Source of the DNA: Phaseolus vulgaris
Lineage: Eukaryota; Streptophyta; Magnoliopsida; Fabales; Fabaceae
Direction: 5' to 3'
DNA: 64,000 nucleotides
NCBI RefSeq assembly: GCF_000499845.2
Contig: NC_023759.2
Location: 51,062,172 to 51,126,171 of the forward strand
In this document: one piece after another, positions 30,055 to 47,758 of the stretch
How the letters are laid out: the number at the start of each line of letters is the position of its first letter
How positions within the stretch are numbered: position 1 is the first letter of the stretch
Made by a program: the position numbers and the translations under genes
The notes under the pieces: model-generated
What the model was told of the DNA's origin: nothing
Databases searched by the model: none
Seen by the model: only the letters and a program-made list of their open reading frames with translations

Positions 30055-33000
30055 ATGAAGCACTTCATGCTCCCAAGAAACCCTCTCAGGGACGCAGAAT
30101 TTGCTTCTTCAGCAACCCCAACCCCTTCTCCTAGCTCCACCAAACACCGCCCCTCTCGCAAGCACAAACCCTCCAAAGAGAATGATCCTCCCTCCGATCC
30201 CAATCTCGCCGTCCCTTCCCCCGCTAAGTTCAAGAGCCCCTTGCCACCGAGACCACCTTCTTCCAACCCTCTCAAGCGCAAGCTCGCCATCGCCGCCGAT
30301 GCCCTAACCGACAATCCACTCCCCGCGCCCTCCGATTCCGGCGTCAAGGTTGGTTTCTCATTTTAGGGTTTTCGACTTATCGGTTTCCGATGCCTTCTAT
30401 CTAACTCCGATTTCTCTCTTCTTGCCTTTGTTGCAGGTTATTGTGAGGATGAGGCCGCTCTGTCCCGACAAGGACGAAGGAGATCCCACTGTTCAGAAGG
30501 TTTCCAATGATTCGTTGTCCATCAATGGCCACAACTTCACCTTCGATTCCGTTGCTGACACTGTGGCTACTCAGGCAGGGTTTCTATTTTTAGTTATGAT
30601 CAGTGCCGTTCTTTTGTTTTATCCTTGGCTTGAAAGAAATGTTCTCTTAACGCGATTTTGGCCACAAGGACTGTGATGAAACCGCAGTTTAATCTTCTTC
30701 GGAATTATTGATTTCGGTGTTTGATGCGCTTTGGGATCCTGTTTTTCAGCTCGATATTTTCGAACATGTTGGTGTGCCACTGGTGGAGCATTGCTTGGCT
30801 GGTTTCAATAGTTCAGTTTTTGCTTATGGACAGGTTTTCTTCTTCCCGTTGACTTTAAATTTAACTTTTAGTATTGTCCTGTTGCTGCCGCTGCTGCTCC
30901 AGTGCTGTTGAGTTTGATGATGTTGTGTTTTTGAACTTGCTAGACGGGGAGTGGGAAGACTTACACAATGTGGGGTCCTGCCAACTGTTTGTTGGAAGAA
31001 AATGATCAGCAAGGACTTGCACCCCGTGTTTTTCAGCAACTATTTGCACGCATAAATGAAGTAAGCATTGAATTTTGGTTTGTTGTAAAATTATTTGAAG
31101 AGTGTTTGCACTTTTTGTTACGTTTACTAACTGTTGCATTTCCTGCACAGGAGCAAACTAAGCATTCTGACAAGCAACTCAACTATCAGTGCAACTGTTC
31201 TTTTCTTGAGGTTGATTGACTCTAAATTGCTTCTTCCTTGTTTGAGACCTGTTTAACCTTGTCAGTTAAGTCCATTTAACACAAAGATTGTTTTTGCAGA
31301 TATACAATGAGCAAATCATGGATCTATTGGATCCAAATCAGAAAAACCTACAGGTAAATTCTAAAACACCATATGTGTTAATTATTTTTCTCGTGCTTCA
31401 TAGTTTTGTGCTGGAACTGATATTTTTGTTTGTCCAGATTCGAGAAGATGTCAAATCTGGTGTCTATGTTGAAAATCTTTCAGAGGAGCCCGTGTCTTCA
31501 ATTAAGGATGTAACTCAGCTTTTAATAAAGGTATTTGTCACACTTACCCTACCACTGGTGTTGTATTAAGACACATGTTTTCTTTCTTTTATGATTCAAT
31601 TTTGAGCATAGTCTTCAGGGGCAATATCATTAGCCTCAGTGTGGAACTAGTTTTAGCCTGCTGTTTTGTAGCTGGTAATTTTCTATGCTTTAAAAGATGA
31701 GTTACTCAATGGAAAGCACTGAAGTTGTTTATTGGTTGCCAGAAGAAAATGGAGAGATTTTATGTCATGCATTGATATGATTTTATTTAAAAATTAAACT
31801 TTTAGTTTCACTATTGTAAAGATTTCTGGAAGAGTAAAGAGTCTCTCAAAGCACATTTGTCTAGAAACTCTGCTTCAAACGTTTTTCATATAACGTGTTT
31901 TACTGTCATCTGCCTTTCATAATGCAGGGATTATCGAACAGGAGAACCGGTGCAACCAGTATAAATTCGGAGAGTTCCCGCTCGCACACTGTTTTAGTTT
32001 GTGTAGTCGAATCTCGATGCAAGGTGATACACTATCTCATGACATGGAAATTGTCCAGTAATCTGCACTCTTAGTAATAATGAGTGGACTGCTGATATTA
32101 TATGATAGAAGAATAGATCCTATGCTAGTCCAGACAACTTAAAGGGTTTGATTAAGCTAGATTAATATGAAAATTCAGGGTGTTGCAATTGAAAGCTTAA
32201 GAAATCTATTCATCGTGAATTTGTTATTCTCAGCAATTGTTTGCCAAAAGAACTTTTCTGGAGGGTGTTTTGAAGTAAATTCATGTTTGCAGAGTGCAGC
32301 AGATGGTGTGAGCAGATTTAAAACAAGTAGGATCAATCTTGTTGATCTAGCTGGTTCAGAACGACAAAAATCAACAGGTGCTGCAGGAGAGCGATTGAAA
32401 GAAGCTGGGAATATTAATAGATCACTCTCACAGCTTGGGTATGGTTTAACTTGTGAGTGTATTATACTGTGAGAAAATATCAGTGTTAAAGATAATTACA
32501 AATGGTGAATACCAAGCCAGAAACACAAGAAAGAATAAAATCTTGTATGTGATTTGTCGAGGCTTTAATGCAACCTCAGAAATAAGCCAAATATCATGGT
32601 ATCCTGAAGTGCAAGCTTCAGGTGCTAGGATAAATGTTAACAAGGACAGTTCCGTACTGAAGTTACAGTTTCTTAATGTTATTAGGACACTATGAATGTA
32701 ATTTAGACCAGTAAAATGAGGAAATGACAAAACTAGATTATGACAGAGATGCAAGTGTTTTTTGGAATCAAGGATTTCTATCGGGGCCAGTACTTTACTG
32801 AGGTTAAATTGTACTGCAGGAATTTGATAAATATTCTTGCGGAGGTCTCTCAAACAGGAAAGCAGCGGCATATACCTTATAGAGATTCGAGGTTAACATT
32901 TCTGTTGCAGGAGTCTCTTGGAGGAAATGCAAAATTAGCAATGATTTGTGCTATTTCTCCAGCGCAAAGGTAGTATGTGAAGCACTGGTCATTTAAATTA

Positions 33001-36000
33001 TTTTACCTTCTAATCCTTCTGCACTACAGAATTTTTAAATGGCTTGGTCCTGCAGTTGTAGGAGTGAAACATTTAGTACACTGAGATTTGCGCAACGTGC
33101 CAAAGCTATCAAGAACAAGGCAGTTGTTAATGAAGTCATGGAAGAAGATGTGAAGCACTTGCGGCAAGTGATACGGCAACTAAGGGTATATTTTGTTTTT
33201 TCAAAATTTTAAATCACCTTCTGTTTTTCCATTCTTCGTTTTGAAATTGAAATAACTTAGAAGTGTATGATATCGACAGGATGAGCTCCATCGAATGAAA
33301 GCAAATGGCTACAACACAATGGACTCAAATGGAGGTCATTCAGCAGCTTGGATCCGGCGAAGCTTGAATTTGTTACAATCCAGCCTGAATCGACCACCAC
33401 CATTACCCCGTCTTGATGAAGATGGTGATGAGGAGATGGAAATTGATGAGGAAGGTGTTGAGGACCATGATGAAGTTTCCTGCAAAGCCATTATGCTGAG
33501 TAATTGTAATACTGTAGCTGATAATGACAATGGAATGAACACTGATGATCAGGATTTGACTCAACCTAGTGAGGAGAAAAATATACCTGGTTTGCCTGGC
33601 AGTAAAAATATTAGTGAAGAATCATCATGTGAAATGGTAGGAAACCGTTTCTCTTGTACTATGGGTGAGTCTGACCTTGGAAGTTTTGCTGGTTTTTCAG
33701 CCCCAGATGTGCCCAGTGATTCTCCTAGTGCAGCAATGAATTGTGTCTCACCTGCCAGCCTCAGCGTAGTTGCTTGTGATTTATCCCCAATCCTTAAATC
33801 CCCAGCTCCTAGTGTTTCACCTAGAATCAGTACCAGCTGCAAAAGTCTGAGGACATCAACAGGGTTGTCTCCTTCTGAGAGTGATCTTCATGTTGAAAAA
33901 GATTTGGGAATAAAAACTAGCAACAAGAAAAACTCATATTCGGCCTGTTCTAGTCAGACAGCTCCAAATTTCCTAAATAAAACAGAAAATTTAGCAGCAA
34001 GCATACGCCATGGTCTTGAAATTATTGATAGTTACCAACACAATTCAGCTTTGAGGCAATCTGCATATAGGTTTTCATTAGGGCCAAGAAAATCTAGATT
34101 AATTTTTCCAGTTGACAAAGTTGATGTGGGCCTGCAGACTTCTCTTGATGATGATGTTGTAGAAGATTCTGTTTTATTCACCTGTAGTAATTGTAAAAGC
34201 AGAGCACAACTTGATGTCAACAACACTGACAATAACTCAAACCTACAGTTAGTACCTTTTGATTGCCCTGGGTTTGCTGATAAGCCAAAGAAGCAAGTAC
34301 TCAAAGTAGGTGTAAAAATTCAGTTGCTTTTCTTATGTAGAACCTGAATTCATTATATCAATTATAACTCCTTTTACTTCTGTTATTTAGGCAGTAGAAA
34401 AGGTTTTGGCAGAATCTATAAGGAGAGAAATGGCACTTGAAGAGTTTTGTGCCAAGCAGACTTCTGAGATAATGCAGCTTAATCGCCTGGTAAAATTCTT
34501 TCTGTTTTATCTAGAACCATATAATTGTTTTTTGTGTACGTTGTTGTTAATGAATGCCTCCCTTGTATTTGTAGGTGCAACAGTACAAGCATGAGATGGA
34601 ATGCAATGCTATAATTGCACAGACCAGGGAAGATAAAATTCTTCGTCTTGAGAGCCTAGTGGATGGGGTTTTACCCACTGAAGAGTTCATGGTGGAAGAA
34701 CAAGAGGCACTTAACCATGAACACAAGGTAGAAATATGTTCTTTTATGGTTTCACATTTATGAACAATAGTCTAATATTTTATGCTCATAATGTATAATT
34801 ACTATCAACAGCTGTTGAAGGATAAGTACGAGAATCATCCAGAAGTTTTGAAGATGAAGATAGAGTTGAAAACTGTGCAAGATGAATTGGAAAAGTATCA
34901 AAATTTCTACAAATTTGGGGAGAGAGAAGTGCTGATGGAAGAGATACAAAGTTTGAGAAGCCAGCTTCAATTTTATATTGACTCTTCATCCACATCATCA
35001 AGGAAGCAATATCCGTTATTGCAATTGACGTACTCGTGTGATCCCAGTACGGCAGCAACCCTCACTGCCATTCCAGATTTGACCGATGAGAGAGATGAGA
35101 CAAATGAAATTCTTGCATCATCCAAGAACGATATTGAAGCAAATGAAATTCTAGCATCATACAAGAAGTATAATGAAGCAAATGAAATTCTAGCATCATC
35201 CAAGAATGATATTGAAGCACAATTTGAACAAGAAAGAATTAAATGGACAGAGGCAGAAAGCAGGTGGATTTCTCTTTCTGAAGAACTTAGAGCTGAGCTA
35301 GAAAGTAGCAGGTTGCTATCTGAAAAAAGGAAGCGAGAATTAGATGCTGAGAGGCAGTGTACTCAGGAGCTTCAGGAAGCCATTCACATGGCTATAGAAG
35401 GGCATGCAAGACTTTTAGAACAATATGCAGATTTGGAAGAGAAACACATCCATTTGCTTGCAAGGCATAGACAGATCCAAGATGGAATTGAGGATGTCAA
35501 GAAAGCGGCTTCCAGAGCAGGAGTAAGAGGTGCAGAGTCCAAGTTCATAAATGCCCTTGCTGCTGAAATTTCAGCTTTAAAAGCAGAAAGAGAAAAAGAA
35601 CGGAGAATCTTAAGAGATGAAAATAAGGGCCTACAGTCCCAGTTGAAGGACACTGCAGAAGCAGTACAAGCTGCTGGTGAACTGCTTTTGCGGCTTAAAG
35701 AGGCTGAAGAAACTGTCACTGCTGCACAGGTTAGCAACAAGTCAAAATACCTCCATGTTTGGTTTTATTAACTGAATGACCTTTTGTTATGTCTAGTTGC
35801 TATGATTAAAATTTCACTAGTATTTGATGCTTTTCCCCCCAGCACTTTTCTCCGCCTCCATGTTTCTGTCAACATCATAGCATCGTAATTTTTTATGATA
35901 GTTGTATATAATTTAGTTCCTAACAAGAAAACTTGTGTTCCTAGTTTGTTCAGGACTAAATTGTTTTATTGGCATTTCTTGTGAACATGTCTTCTTATTC

Positions 36001-36591
36001 GCTCTCAAGCCATCAAGAAATTGAGAAAATGATAGTCATAACTTTTGACGTTGAACTCAATTTAATTTATTTGCCGCAGTTGATGATGAATATTTTCTCT
36101 AGTAGTAGTGACATTTTTAAACAGCTCAGTCAGTTTTTCAACATGAAATTTGCAGAAACTGGCTCCTACGATTAACTTTTGAAATTTGAAGTCTTTATTT
36201 GCTGCAGTTGATGATGAATATTTTCTCTAGTAGTGGTGAAATTTTTAAACAGCTGGGTCAGTTGGGTTGACTAACATGTAATTTGCAGAAACGGGCTATG
36301 GATGCAGAACAGGAAGCTGCCAAGGCCTACAAACAAATTGACAAGTTGAAGAAGAAGCACGAGAAGGAGATTATCACACTCAATGAGCTCCTTGCAGAAG
36401 CACGTTTGCCGAAGGAATCAGTACGGCCAACTTATGATGACGATGTCGTCATGCCCAGTTATGACGACTCAAAGGAGCAAAACAGTTTTAATGATCAGTT
36501 TGAGCCATTTCACAATAATGCAGAGTATGGCGAGCTTGCAAAACTAGCAGAACCATCATGGTTCTCTGGTTATGATAGATGTAACATATAA
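30055..36591 (+). CDS. PAKRP1: Phragmoplast-associated kinesin KIN-12 (PAKRP1 type)
   Basis: Sixteen exons, 30055..30348, 30437..30574, 30750..30833, 30944..31060, 31151..31210, 31300..31353, 31438..31530, 31928..32023, 32293..32438, 32820..32969, 33056..33185, 33280..34305, 34391..34489, 34575..34727, 34812..35729, 36289..36591. The total is 3861 nt, 1286 aa, close to Arabidopsis PAKRP1. The start is the first ATG of a frame open for about 98 codons upstream with no earlier ATG. A Ser/Pro-rich head of about 98 residues precedes the motor. Motor motifs: G-Q-T-G-S-G-K-T at 171-178, N-x-x-S-S-R-S-H ending at 300, and D-L-A-G-S-E at 330-335. Long coiled coils follow. The protein sits at phragmoplast microtubule plus ends and organises the cell-plate midline. 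The intron after exon 2 must use a GC donor. A three-unit repeat sits near residues 978-1017. Confidence 0.95.
36071..36297 (+). repeat. Direct repeat duplicating the 3' splice region of the last kinesin intron
   Basis: Units at 36071-36163 and 36199-36297 each carry GCAGTTGATGATGAATATTT, then TTTTTAAACAGCT, and end in TTTGCAGAAAC. The second unit supplies the acceptor that restores the family reading frame (AG ends at 36288). The first has an equally good-looking acceptor (AG ends at 36155), but its use would hit a stop after eight codons. Confidence 0.75.
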
Positions 36592-38070
36592 ATATATCAT
36601 CACATTACAATGTGTCATTTGTATTAATTTGTTCATATATGATTTGAAAAAATTATTGTATTCTTTGGTTCTTACTTTTTGTGAGCATAAACGAGTTTGT
36701 CTCCGTTCATCCCTCACTCTAAAAACTATTTTGAGTAGGCACAACATTTACCTGATAGAGATTGTCGGTTGCAAAGTCTCTTCATTCTTTGTATTCTTAA
36801 TTCCAATTTATGAAATTATTATCATTAATACATTTCCATTTTTTTCCCAATAGCTGAAATTTAGGTTGGAAAGGGTAAATAATTGAATTAAATAAACTTA
36901 ATATCTTTTTTTTTTTTACTTTTTTATTATGTATGTGCTTTGGTTGCTTTCATTAATCTTTTTTAATCATGATTTCACCTATATATACATAGATACATAA
37001 TTTTGGTTGCGATTTTGGTGTTTAAATATAACTAATATGTTCAAAATATTTATTATAAATTATATATTTTCAAATGATCTACCAAATGAAATAAAATGTG
37101 TTTTTGATTTGCACCGTTTACTAATGTCTGTTGTTTGTTTTATTCTTAATGATTTAAAAGATTTTGTCTTCTAATTATTCATATTTATAAATTAAATTAT
37201 AAAGTTTTGGATATTCAAGTTCGAAAATAATGTTACTTCTGTACTATCCATAAGCTTATTTGGACAACATAAATGACATTTCAAATCCCAACATAAATGA
37301 GTTCTGGATATTGAATCCTCAATACCATTCTAGACATAAAAATCTGGAATCAATAACTCACTTCTGATATGATCATCCAAAAATTTAAATAAAACACGAA
37401 AATGACCTTCTAAATATCTAAATCCAAAATATATAACAATCATTCTGAATTTTTACATCCATAAATAAACAAAGAAAACAAGAACAATATTAGATTTTAA
37501 ATTTTATGTTGAGTGCATATCTTAAATAATATAGTGGAATGAGAAAGAATCTATTATTTATAAGTAAATAATTTTTCTGAAAAAATTTCACTAGAATATT
37601 ATGTATTTCGTTGAAATTATTTTGAGTTAGCTTTATTAATATTTTATTATTTAAAAAATATTTTATAGCCGACGAAGCGCACACTATTAATCCCCTATTT
37701 GAAATGGATACTGGTTTGGCAAATGCTTCCTCCATCCAACACTTTTAACTTGCACTCAACATAATTTCAAAAATTTCGAAAATACCTTTTATTCCAAAAA
37801 TAAAAATTCAGAATTGAAAATAATGCATTCTGGAAAAATAAATCTGGAAGAGATTTTTATGTTTCGGATATAAAAATCTGGAAAAAGAAAATCAAAATTC
37901 CATTCCAGATAAAAAATCCAGAACTGAAAATTTCTAGAAAAAATTATCCGAAAAAATTATTGTGTTTCCGAAAAAGAAGGTTCCGAATGTAATTTTATAT
38001 ATACCCCACATTTTAAGGGTATTTTTGGATTTTCTCATGTGATTGGTTGCATTTATATGGTGCACGAAAC
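36592..38070. other. Kinesin 3' UTR and AT-rich intergenic region
   Basis: No gene is seen. Segments at 37250-37480 and 37790-37990 carry repeated short phrases such as CTGGAA and AAAATCTGGAA, resembling degenerate dispersed repeats. A short non-AT-rich piece near 37670-37740 is not recognised. Confidence 0.5.
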
Positions 38071-39500
38071 ATGGCGCCTCCCATTCCCAAAGTTCTGATG
38101 GTAAAATAAATTCAGTTCTCTCATGGAAATTGGTTAGAAGTGGTGTTATTGCTGTTGTTAGCTTTTTTGTTGTGTGACTTTCCTTTCAGGTCGCAGAGAA
38201 GAAGCATAGCATCGCTCTCTCTATTGCTTCTGTTCTCTCTCGCTTTCAGGTACTCCTTTCGCATTTCGCATACACACCGTTTTACTTCAAAACCTACATT
38301 CATATTTCCTCCATTCAAAACCTATATACATGATTCCTCCGTTCAAAACCTAGTGCTAGTGCCATTTATAGCTTCGTTTGATTTCCGCCTAAAATGAAAA
38401 ATGAAAACAAAGTTACTCAGACACGCAATTGAGTTCACGTATTACTATTATTGTTTAATTAGAATGTACTTGCAGTTTTTTGCACTGTTATTCAATCACA
38501 TGTTGCTATGTATGATAAGTTTTTTTACTTTGTAATTTAATTAGAACGCACTGTTAGTCCTTACTCTGATCTAATCACATATTGTCATGTATGATAAGTT
38601 TGTTAACTTTTATAATTATTACACATACTTGAGATGATATGTGATTAATTTTGAGTATCATTTTTTTACACTCAGTATAAAAATCTTTATATTATATTAG
38701 GCATTTGCACTCCTTTTCGTAAGATGTATTATTGAGAAATTTTCGTAAGTTAGTGGAAAGTGATAGAAGAAAGTGAGGGCTTGGAAGGCCATTTTGTGTG
38801 CTTCAGCTTGCTGAAGAAAAGTTGACACAGTTCATAAACTTTGTAGACACATTTCTTTTAGATACAAAGTTGTAGAAGTTTTGAAAAAAGTGAAGCTAAG
38901 AGTTGCTATAACTCTAAAATATCATATTAAGTGAATATAGTGGCCTTCAAAAATGGACAGTGCACACACTTTTCACAATTGTGTTGATAGTGATTTGTTT
39001 CTTTGTATTTAAATTAACTCGTAACAATGAGGAAAATGAGAACTAAGCTGTTGGGTGTAGATTCTTTGATCAAAGAAGGTCTGGTGTCATTTCAAAGTTT
39101 CACTTGATCTTGACTCTTAGCAAGGGTGATGAATGTTCATTTTATAATTTCGTTTAAGCTATCTTATTGTTTATTTATTCTAGCAGCTTCTGCTTCAGTG
39201 GTGCGAGACTTGATACTGTTTTAAATGCTTTTCACAGGGTGTTGTAAAGGCCTGATTATATTGAAATGACTTGAGCTGTATTTTTTGGCCTTCATTCCAC
39301 TCTCTACATTTTGAAGAGTGTTAATTCCATTGATCTTTGCAAACTTCTTACAAATTGAGTTATAACACATGGAAATTTGTCATCTATAGTTGACTTATTT
39401 GTGATGATTTGCTGCAGTTACTAACACATTTTGTTTCATTCAGGCGCAAATTTTTAGACATTTAAGTCAAGAAGCTCGTGGATGTCGTTATTTGGTCTCC
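38071..39500 (+). pseudogene. Rearranged inverted copy of the TOP3B 5' end (exons 1, 2 and part of 5), joined to the next gene
   Basis: 38071-38100 copies TOP3B exon 1, from its ATG exactly. 38190-38249 copies exon 2 (20 codons instead of 19, P-S changed to K-H-S). 39444-39490 copies the start of exon 5. The connecting sequence matches TOP3B intron 2 and the intron before exon 5, in inverted orientation. Exons 3 and 4 are gone: one deletion removes roughly 22870-23130, another roughly 21855-22850 of the parent. Splice signals remain: GTAAAA donor and TTTCAG acceptor around intron 1, CAG/GTACTC donor after exon 2, TTCATTCAG acceptor before exon 5. All three pieces are phase 0 and run without a stop into the following gene. 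As a topoisomerase it is dead; as a 5' end for a chimera it looks usable. Confidence 0.85.
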
Positions 39501-40667
39501 ATGGTTACTTTTAAAAGCTATTTAAGTTATAGAAGAACAGAGATCCCTTTCAGAATCTTCAGATTTCGTAGCACTTTCTTTTTATCACTGGAAGCTACAT
39601 GCTGGCATATATATGGTGACTTGAGATATTATCATTCTGGGTCAGAATGGGGTAAAAATCAGAAATTGAATCCAAACGAGAAGCCAAACAGGGTGGGACT
39701 TTTCTGGGACTTGGACAATAGACCACCCAATGCAATCCCACCTTATGAAGTTGCCAATAAGCTGAGAATAGCTGCATCTTCCTTTGGGATTGTTCGGTAC
39801 ATGGTGGCTTATGCAAATAGCCACACCTTTAGTCATGTTCCTCAATCTGTACGGGAGAAAAGGGAAGAGAGGGAAAAGTTGCATCGTTTAGAGAACAAGG
39901 GTGTCATCAAGCGAAATGAACCTTATCGTTGTCGGGTTTGTGGGAGAAAGTTTCATACTAATGACAAGCTTGTCAACCATTTCAAGCAACTGCATGAGCG
40001 CGAGCACAGGAAAAGGATGAGCCAGATTGAGTCTGCTAGAGGGAGCAGGAGGGTGAAGTTGGTGGCTAAGTATTCTATGAAAATGGAAAAGTACAAGAAG
40101 GCTGCAAGTGCTATTCTCACACCCAAAGTGGGATATGGTTTGGCAGATGAGCTCACACGGGCTGGGTTTTGGGTTCAAACTGTGTCTGATAAGCTACAAG
40201 CTGCAGATCGAGCATTGCAAAGCCACATTGTGGATGTCATGGATCATAGGCAGGTTGAGTGTGTGGTTCTTGTGTCTGATGATTCTGATTTTGTCGATGT
40301 GATAAAGGAAGCAAGGCAGCGATGTCTCAAGACGGTTGTCATTGGGGATATTGATGATGGTGTCTTGAAGAGGACTGCTGATACTGCCTTTTCTTGGGTG
40401 GAAATTCTGATGGGAAAGGCTAAGAAACAGGCTGTTTCAGTTGTAAAAAAATGGAAGGATCGTGATATTTTAAAGAGGATAGACTGGACATGTAACCCAG
40501 ATGCGGATGAAAAGAAATATAATGTGGATGATACCATTGCTGAAACATCAGAAGATGATAATTTTGAAGATACCTGTGATGAAGTTGATGATGTCTATAA
40601 GGATGACAGAGGTTCTTGGTGGGAATTAGATTCTGACAATGATGTCACAAAGAGACAGTCAGGCTAA
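39501..40667 (+). CDS. NYN-domain putative nuclease with C2H2 zinc finger (possibly expressed as a TOP3B-headed chimera)
   Basis: 388 aa from the ATG at 39501, in one exon. The first ~50 residues are rich in Arg, Phe, Ser and Tyr with few acids, as in a mitochondrial presequence. A split NYN (PIN-like) fold follows: F-W-D-L-D-N near 67-72 and V-L-V-S-D-D-S-D-F near 256-264, with the conserved Asp residues that bind metal in this RNase superfamily. Between them is a C2H2 finger (C-R-V-C-G-R-K-F then H-F-K-Q-L-H, near 144-165) with basic flanks. The C-terminus is acidic. Similar Arabidopsis proteins are annotated as putative endonucleases with a C2H2 finger; the substrate is unknown. The frame stays open upstream into the TOP3B fragment. 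Joining 38071..38100, 38190..38249 and 39444..40667 gives 437 aa. Which start is used cannot be told from sequence. Confidence 0.88.
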   Translation: MVTFKSYLSYRRTEIPFRIFRFRSTFFLSLEATCWHIYGDLRYYHSGSEWGKNQKLNPNEKPNRVGLFWDLDNRPPNAIPPYEVANKLRIAASSFGIVRYMVAYANSHTFSHVPQSVREKREEREKLHRLENKGVIKRNEPYRCRVCGRKFHTNDKLVNHFKQLHEREHRKRMSQIESARGSRRVKLVAKYSMKMEKYKKAASAILTPKVGYGLADELTRAGFWVQTVSDKLQAADRALQSHIVDVMDHRQVECVVLVSDDSDFVDVIKEARQRCLKTVVIGDIDDGVLKRTADTAFSWVEILMGKAKKQAVSVVKKWKDRDILKRIDWTCNPDADEKKYNVDDTIAETSEDDNFEDTCDEVDDVYKDDRGSWWELDSDNDVTKRQSG

Positions 40668-42338
40668 TTATCCGATTTATCTGTGAATAAGTGAACACTT
40701 GACCTTCTACTTGACAGAGTTTGGTCATCGAATATGTGAGATAACTATGGTGTAAGTTATGAATGGTTGTGTTATCTTTGAAAATGAAACTAGTATCCTA
40801 TTTAATAGATTATTCCATTTTACTAGTGAAAGCTTTTTCTTATTTTCATCTTATTATTTTGAAAGTTTTTAATTTAGTCTTATTACTTATGAAAATTAAG
40901 TATGGTAATTTATTCCATCAACATCTTCAAAGTGTCTAATTAAAGATCACTTGTTGAAATGATGATTATTTTTACCATCTCATCACTCACCCTTTCCGAA
41001 TAACTTCAACTTCTTTTCCATGTTCATTTTTTTTTATCTCTATTTCCATCTCCCACACCTTAACAGTTGAAGGATTACTTGACAATGAGAGAAGTTAAGG
41101 TCGAAAACTATGACAAAAAAAGGAAGAAATATTGACATGGTTGAAGGAGGAATCATAGAGGAGGAAATTCCGTTTTCAAACACGACAAAGTCTATGATAG
41201 TGGAAGTTTGGAGTATGAAATGGGAAAGGTGAAGAGAAGAAGTATGCTGATATTCATATCAAGGAACCATGTTATTGCCACATTCGTGTTGCATTGAATT
41301 TGATGAAAACTGTTTGATTGATTGGTTATTTTAAAAAATAGATCAAATTGATTTTTTTTAAAACAATGAGAGGAAGGTAAAAAGAAAATTGGGACTAAGT
41401 GAAATAAAAACATAAAAGTTAAAAGTGAGAAAAACCAAAATAAAAAATTTACCTACAGAGGACTTCAACGACTATTCCATTCAGTGACCTTCGTCAATTG
41501 AATGCCCGGGGACGGCTTTGACCCAAACATATAATTGCATTTTATATTTTGTATTAAATTTTTAGATTTTCAGTTCCTAATATTATTAATTTTAACTATC
41601 TTATGATACCAAACATAAAATATAATCTCACAATTTAATAACTATAAAAACTATTTAAAAACAAATACATTTGTCAGCATTGGAATAAATATTTGTTAAA
41701 AATATAACGTCTGGCATTCGCAAAAACTTAATTCATTCAATACAAAAATAGAAAATGACAAAAAAGTATTTTTATTATAAGAAGTATATAAATCTAGGAC
41801 AGATACTTGTATTTGTTAAATTTTTGATAATTACAACATGATTTTAATATAATTTAAAATAAAATATATTAATTTTTTAAAAACTCAAATTATTATATAA
41901 ATTTTTTATTTTTATTATAATTATAATAATAAAAACTTATATTTTAAATATTTTTTATAATTAATTTATATAATTCATAATTATATAATATATAAATCTG
42001 TGTTTTCGAATATTATATTTTAAAAATTAGACAGATTATATTAGTATTCGTGTTGTATTAGTGTTTGTGTTATATCGGTGTCTGTCAATGTTACATAAGA
42101 TAAAGATTGTCAAAGGAAAATAATATTTTTTATAAAAAAAAATTATTAACTGAATAAACCCTAAAAGGTCAAAATAAAAGTAAAATGGATGTGTTATGTT
42201 AAAGAAGAAGAATAAAGTAATAGAGAGGAGTTGAATTCAGAGAAAAGCAGGGAGAATTGAAAATTGAAGAGCGAAGAGTGTGAGAGAGTTGTTTCCGTGG
42301 GAAATACAGTTGCCGGTGCCGCGGGTGAGTGATCGAGG
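40668..42338. other. 3' UTR of the NYN gene, AT-rich spacer and SEC23 leader
   Basis: No gene is seen. 41520-42140 is very AT-rich. About 42200-42338 is the purine-rich probable SEC23 5' leader. Confidence 0.55.

Positions 42339-47758
<5,420 letters not shown>

Noticed and set aside
32453..32695. Open frame of about 80 codons inside a kinesin intron
   Set aside because: It lies wholly within the intron 32439-32819, whose boundaries are fixed by family sequence, and resembles no protein I know.
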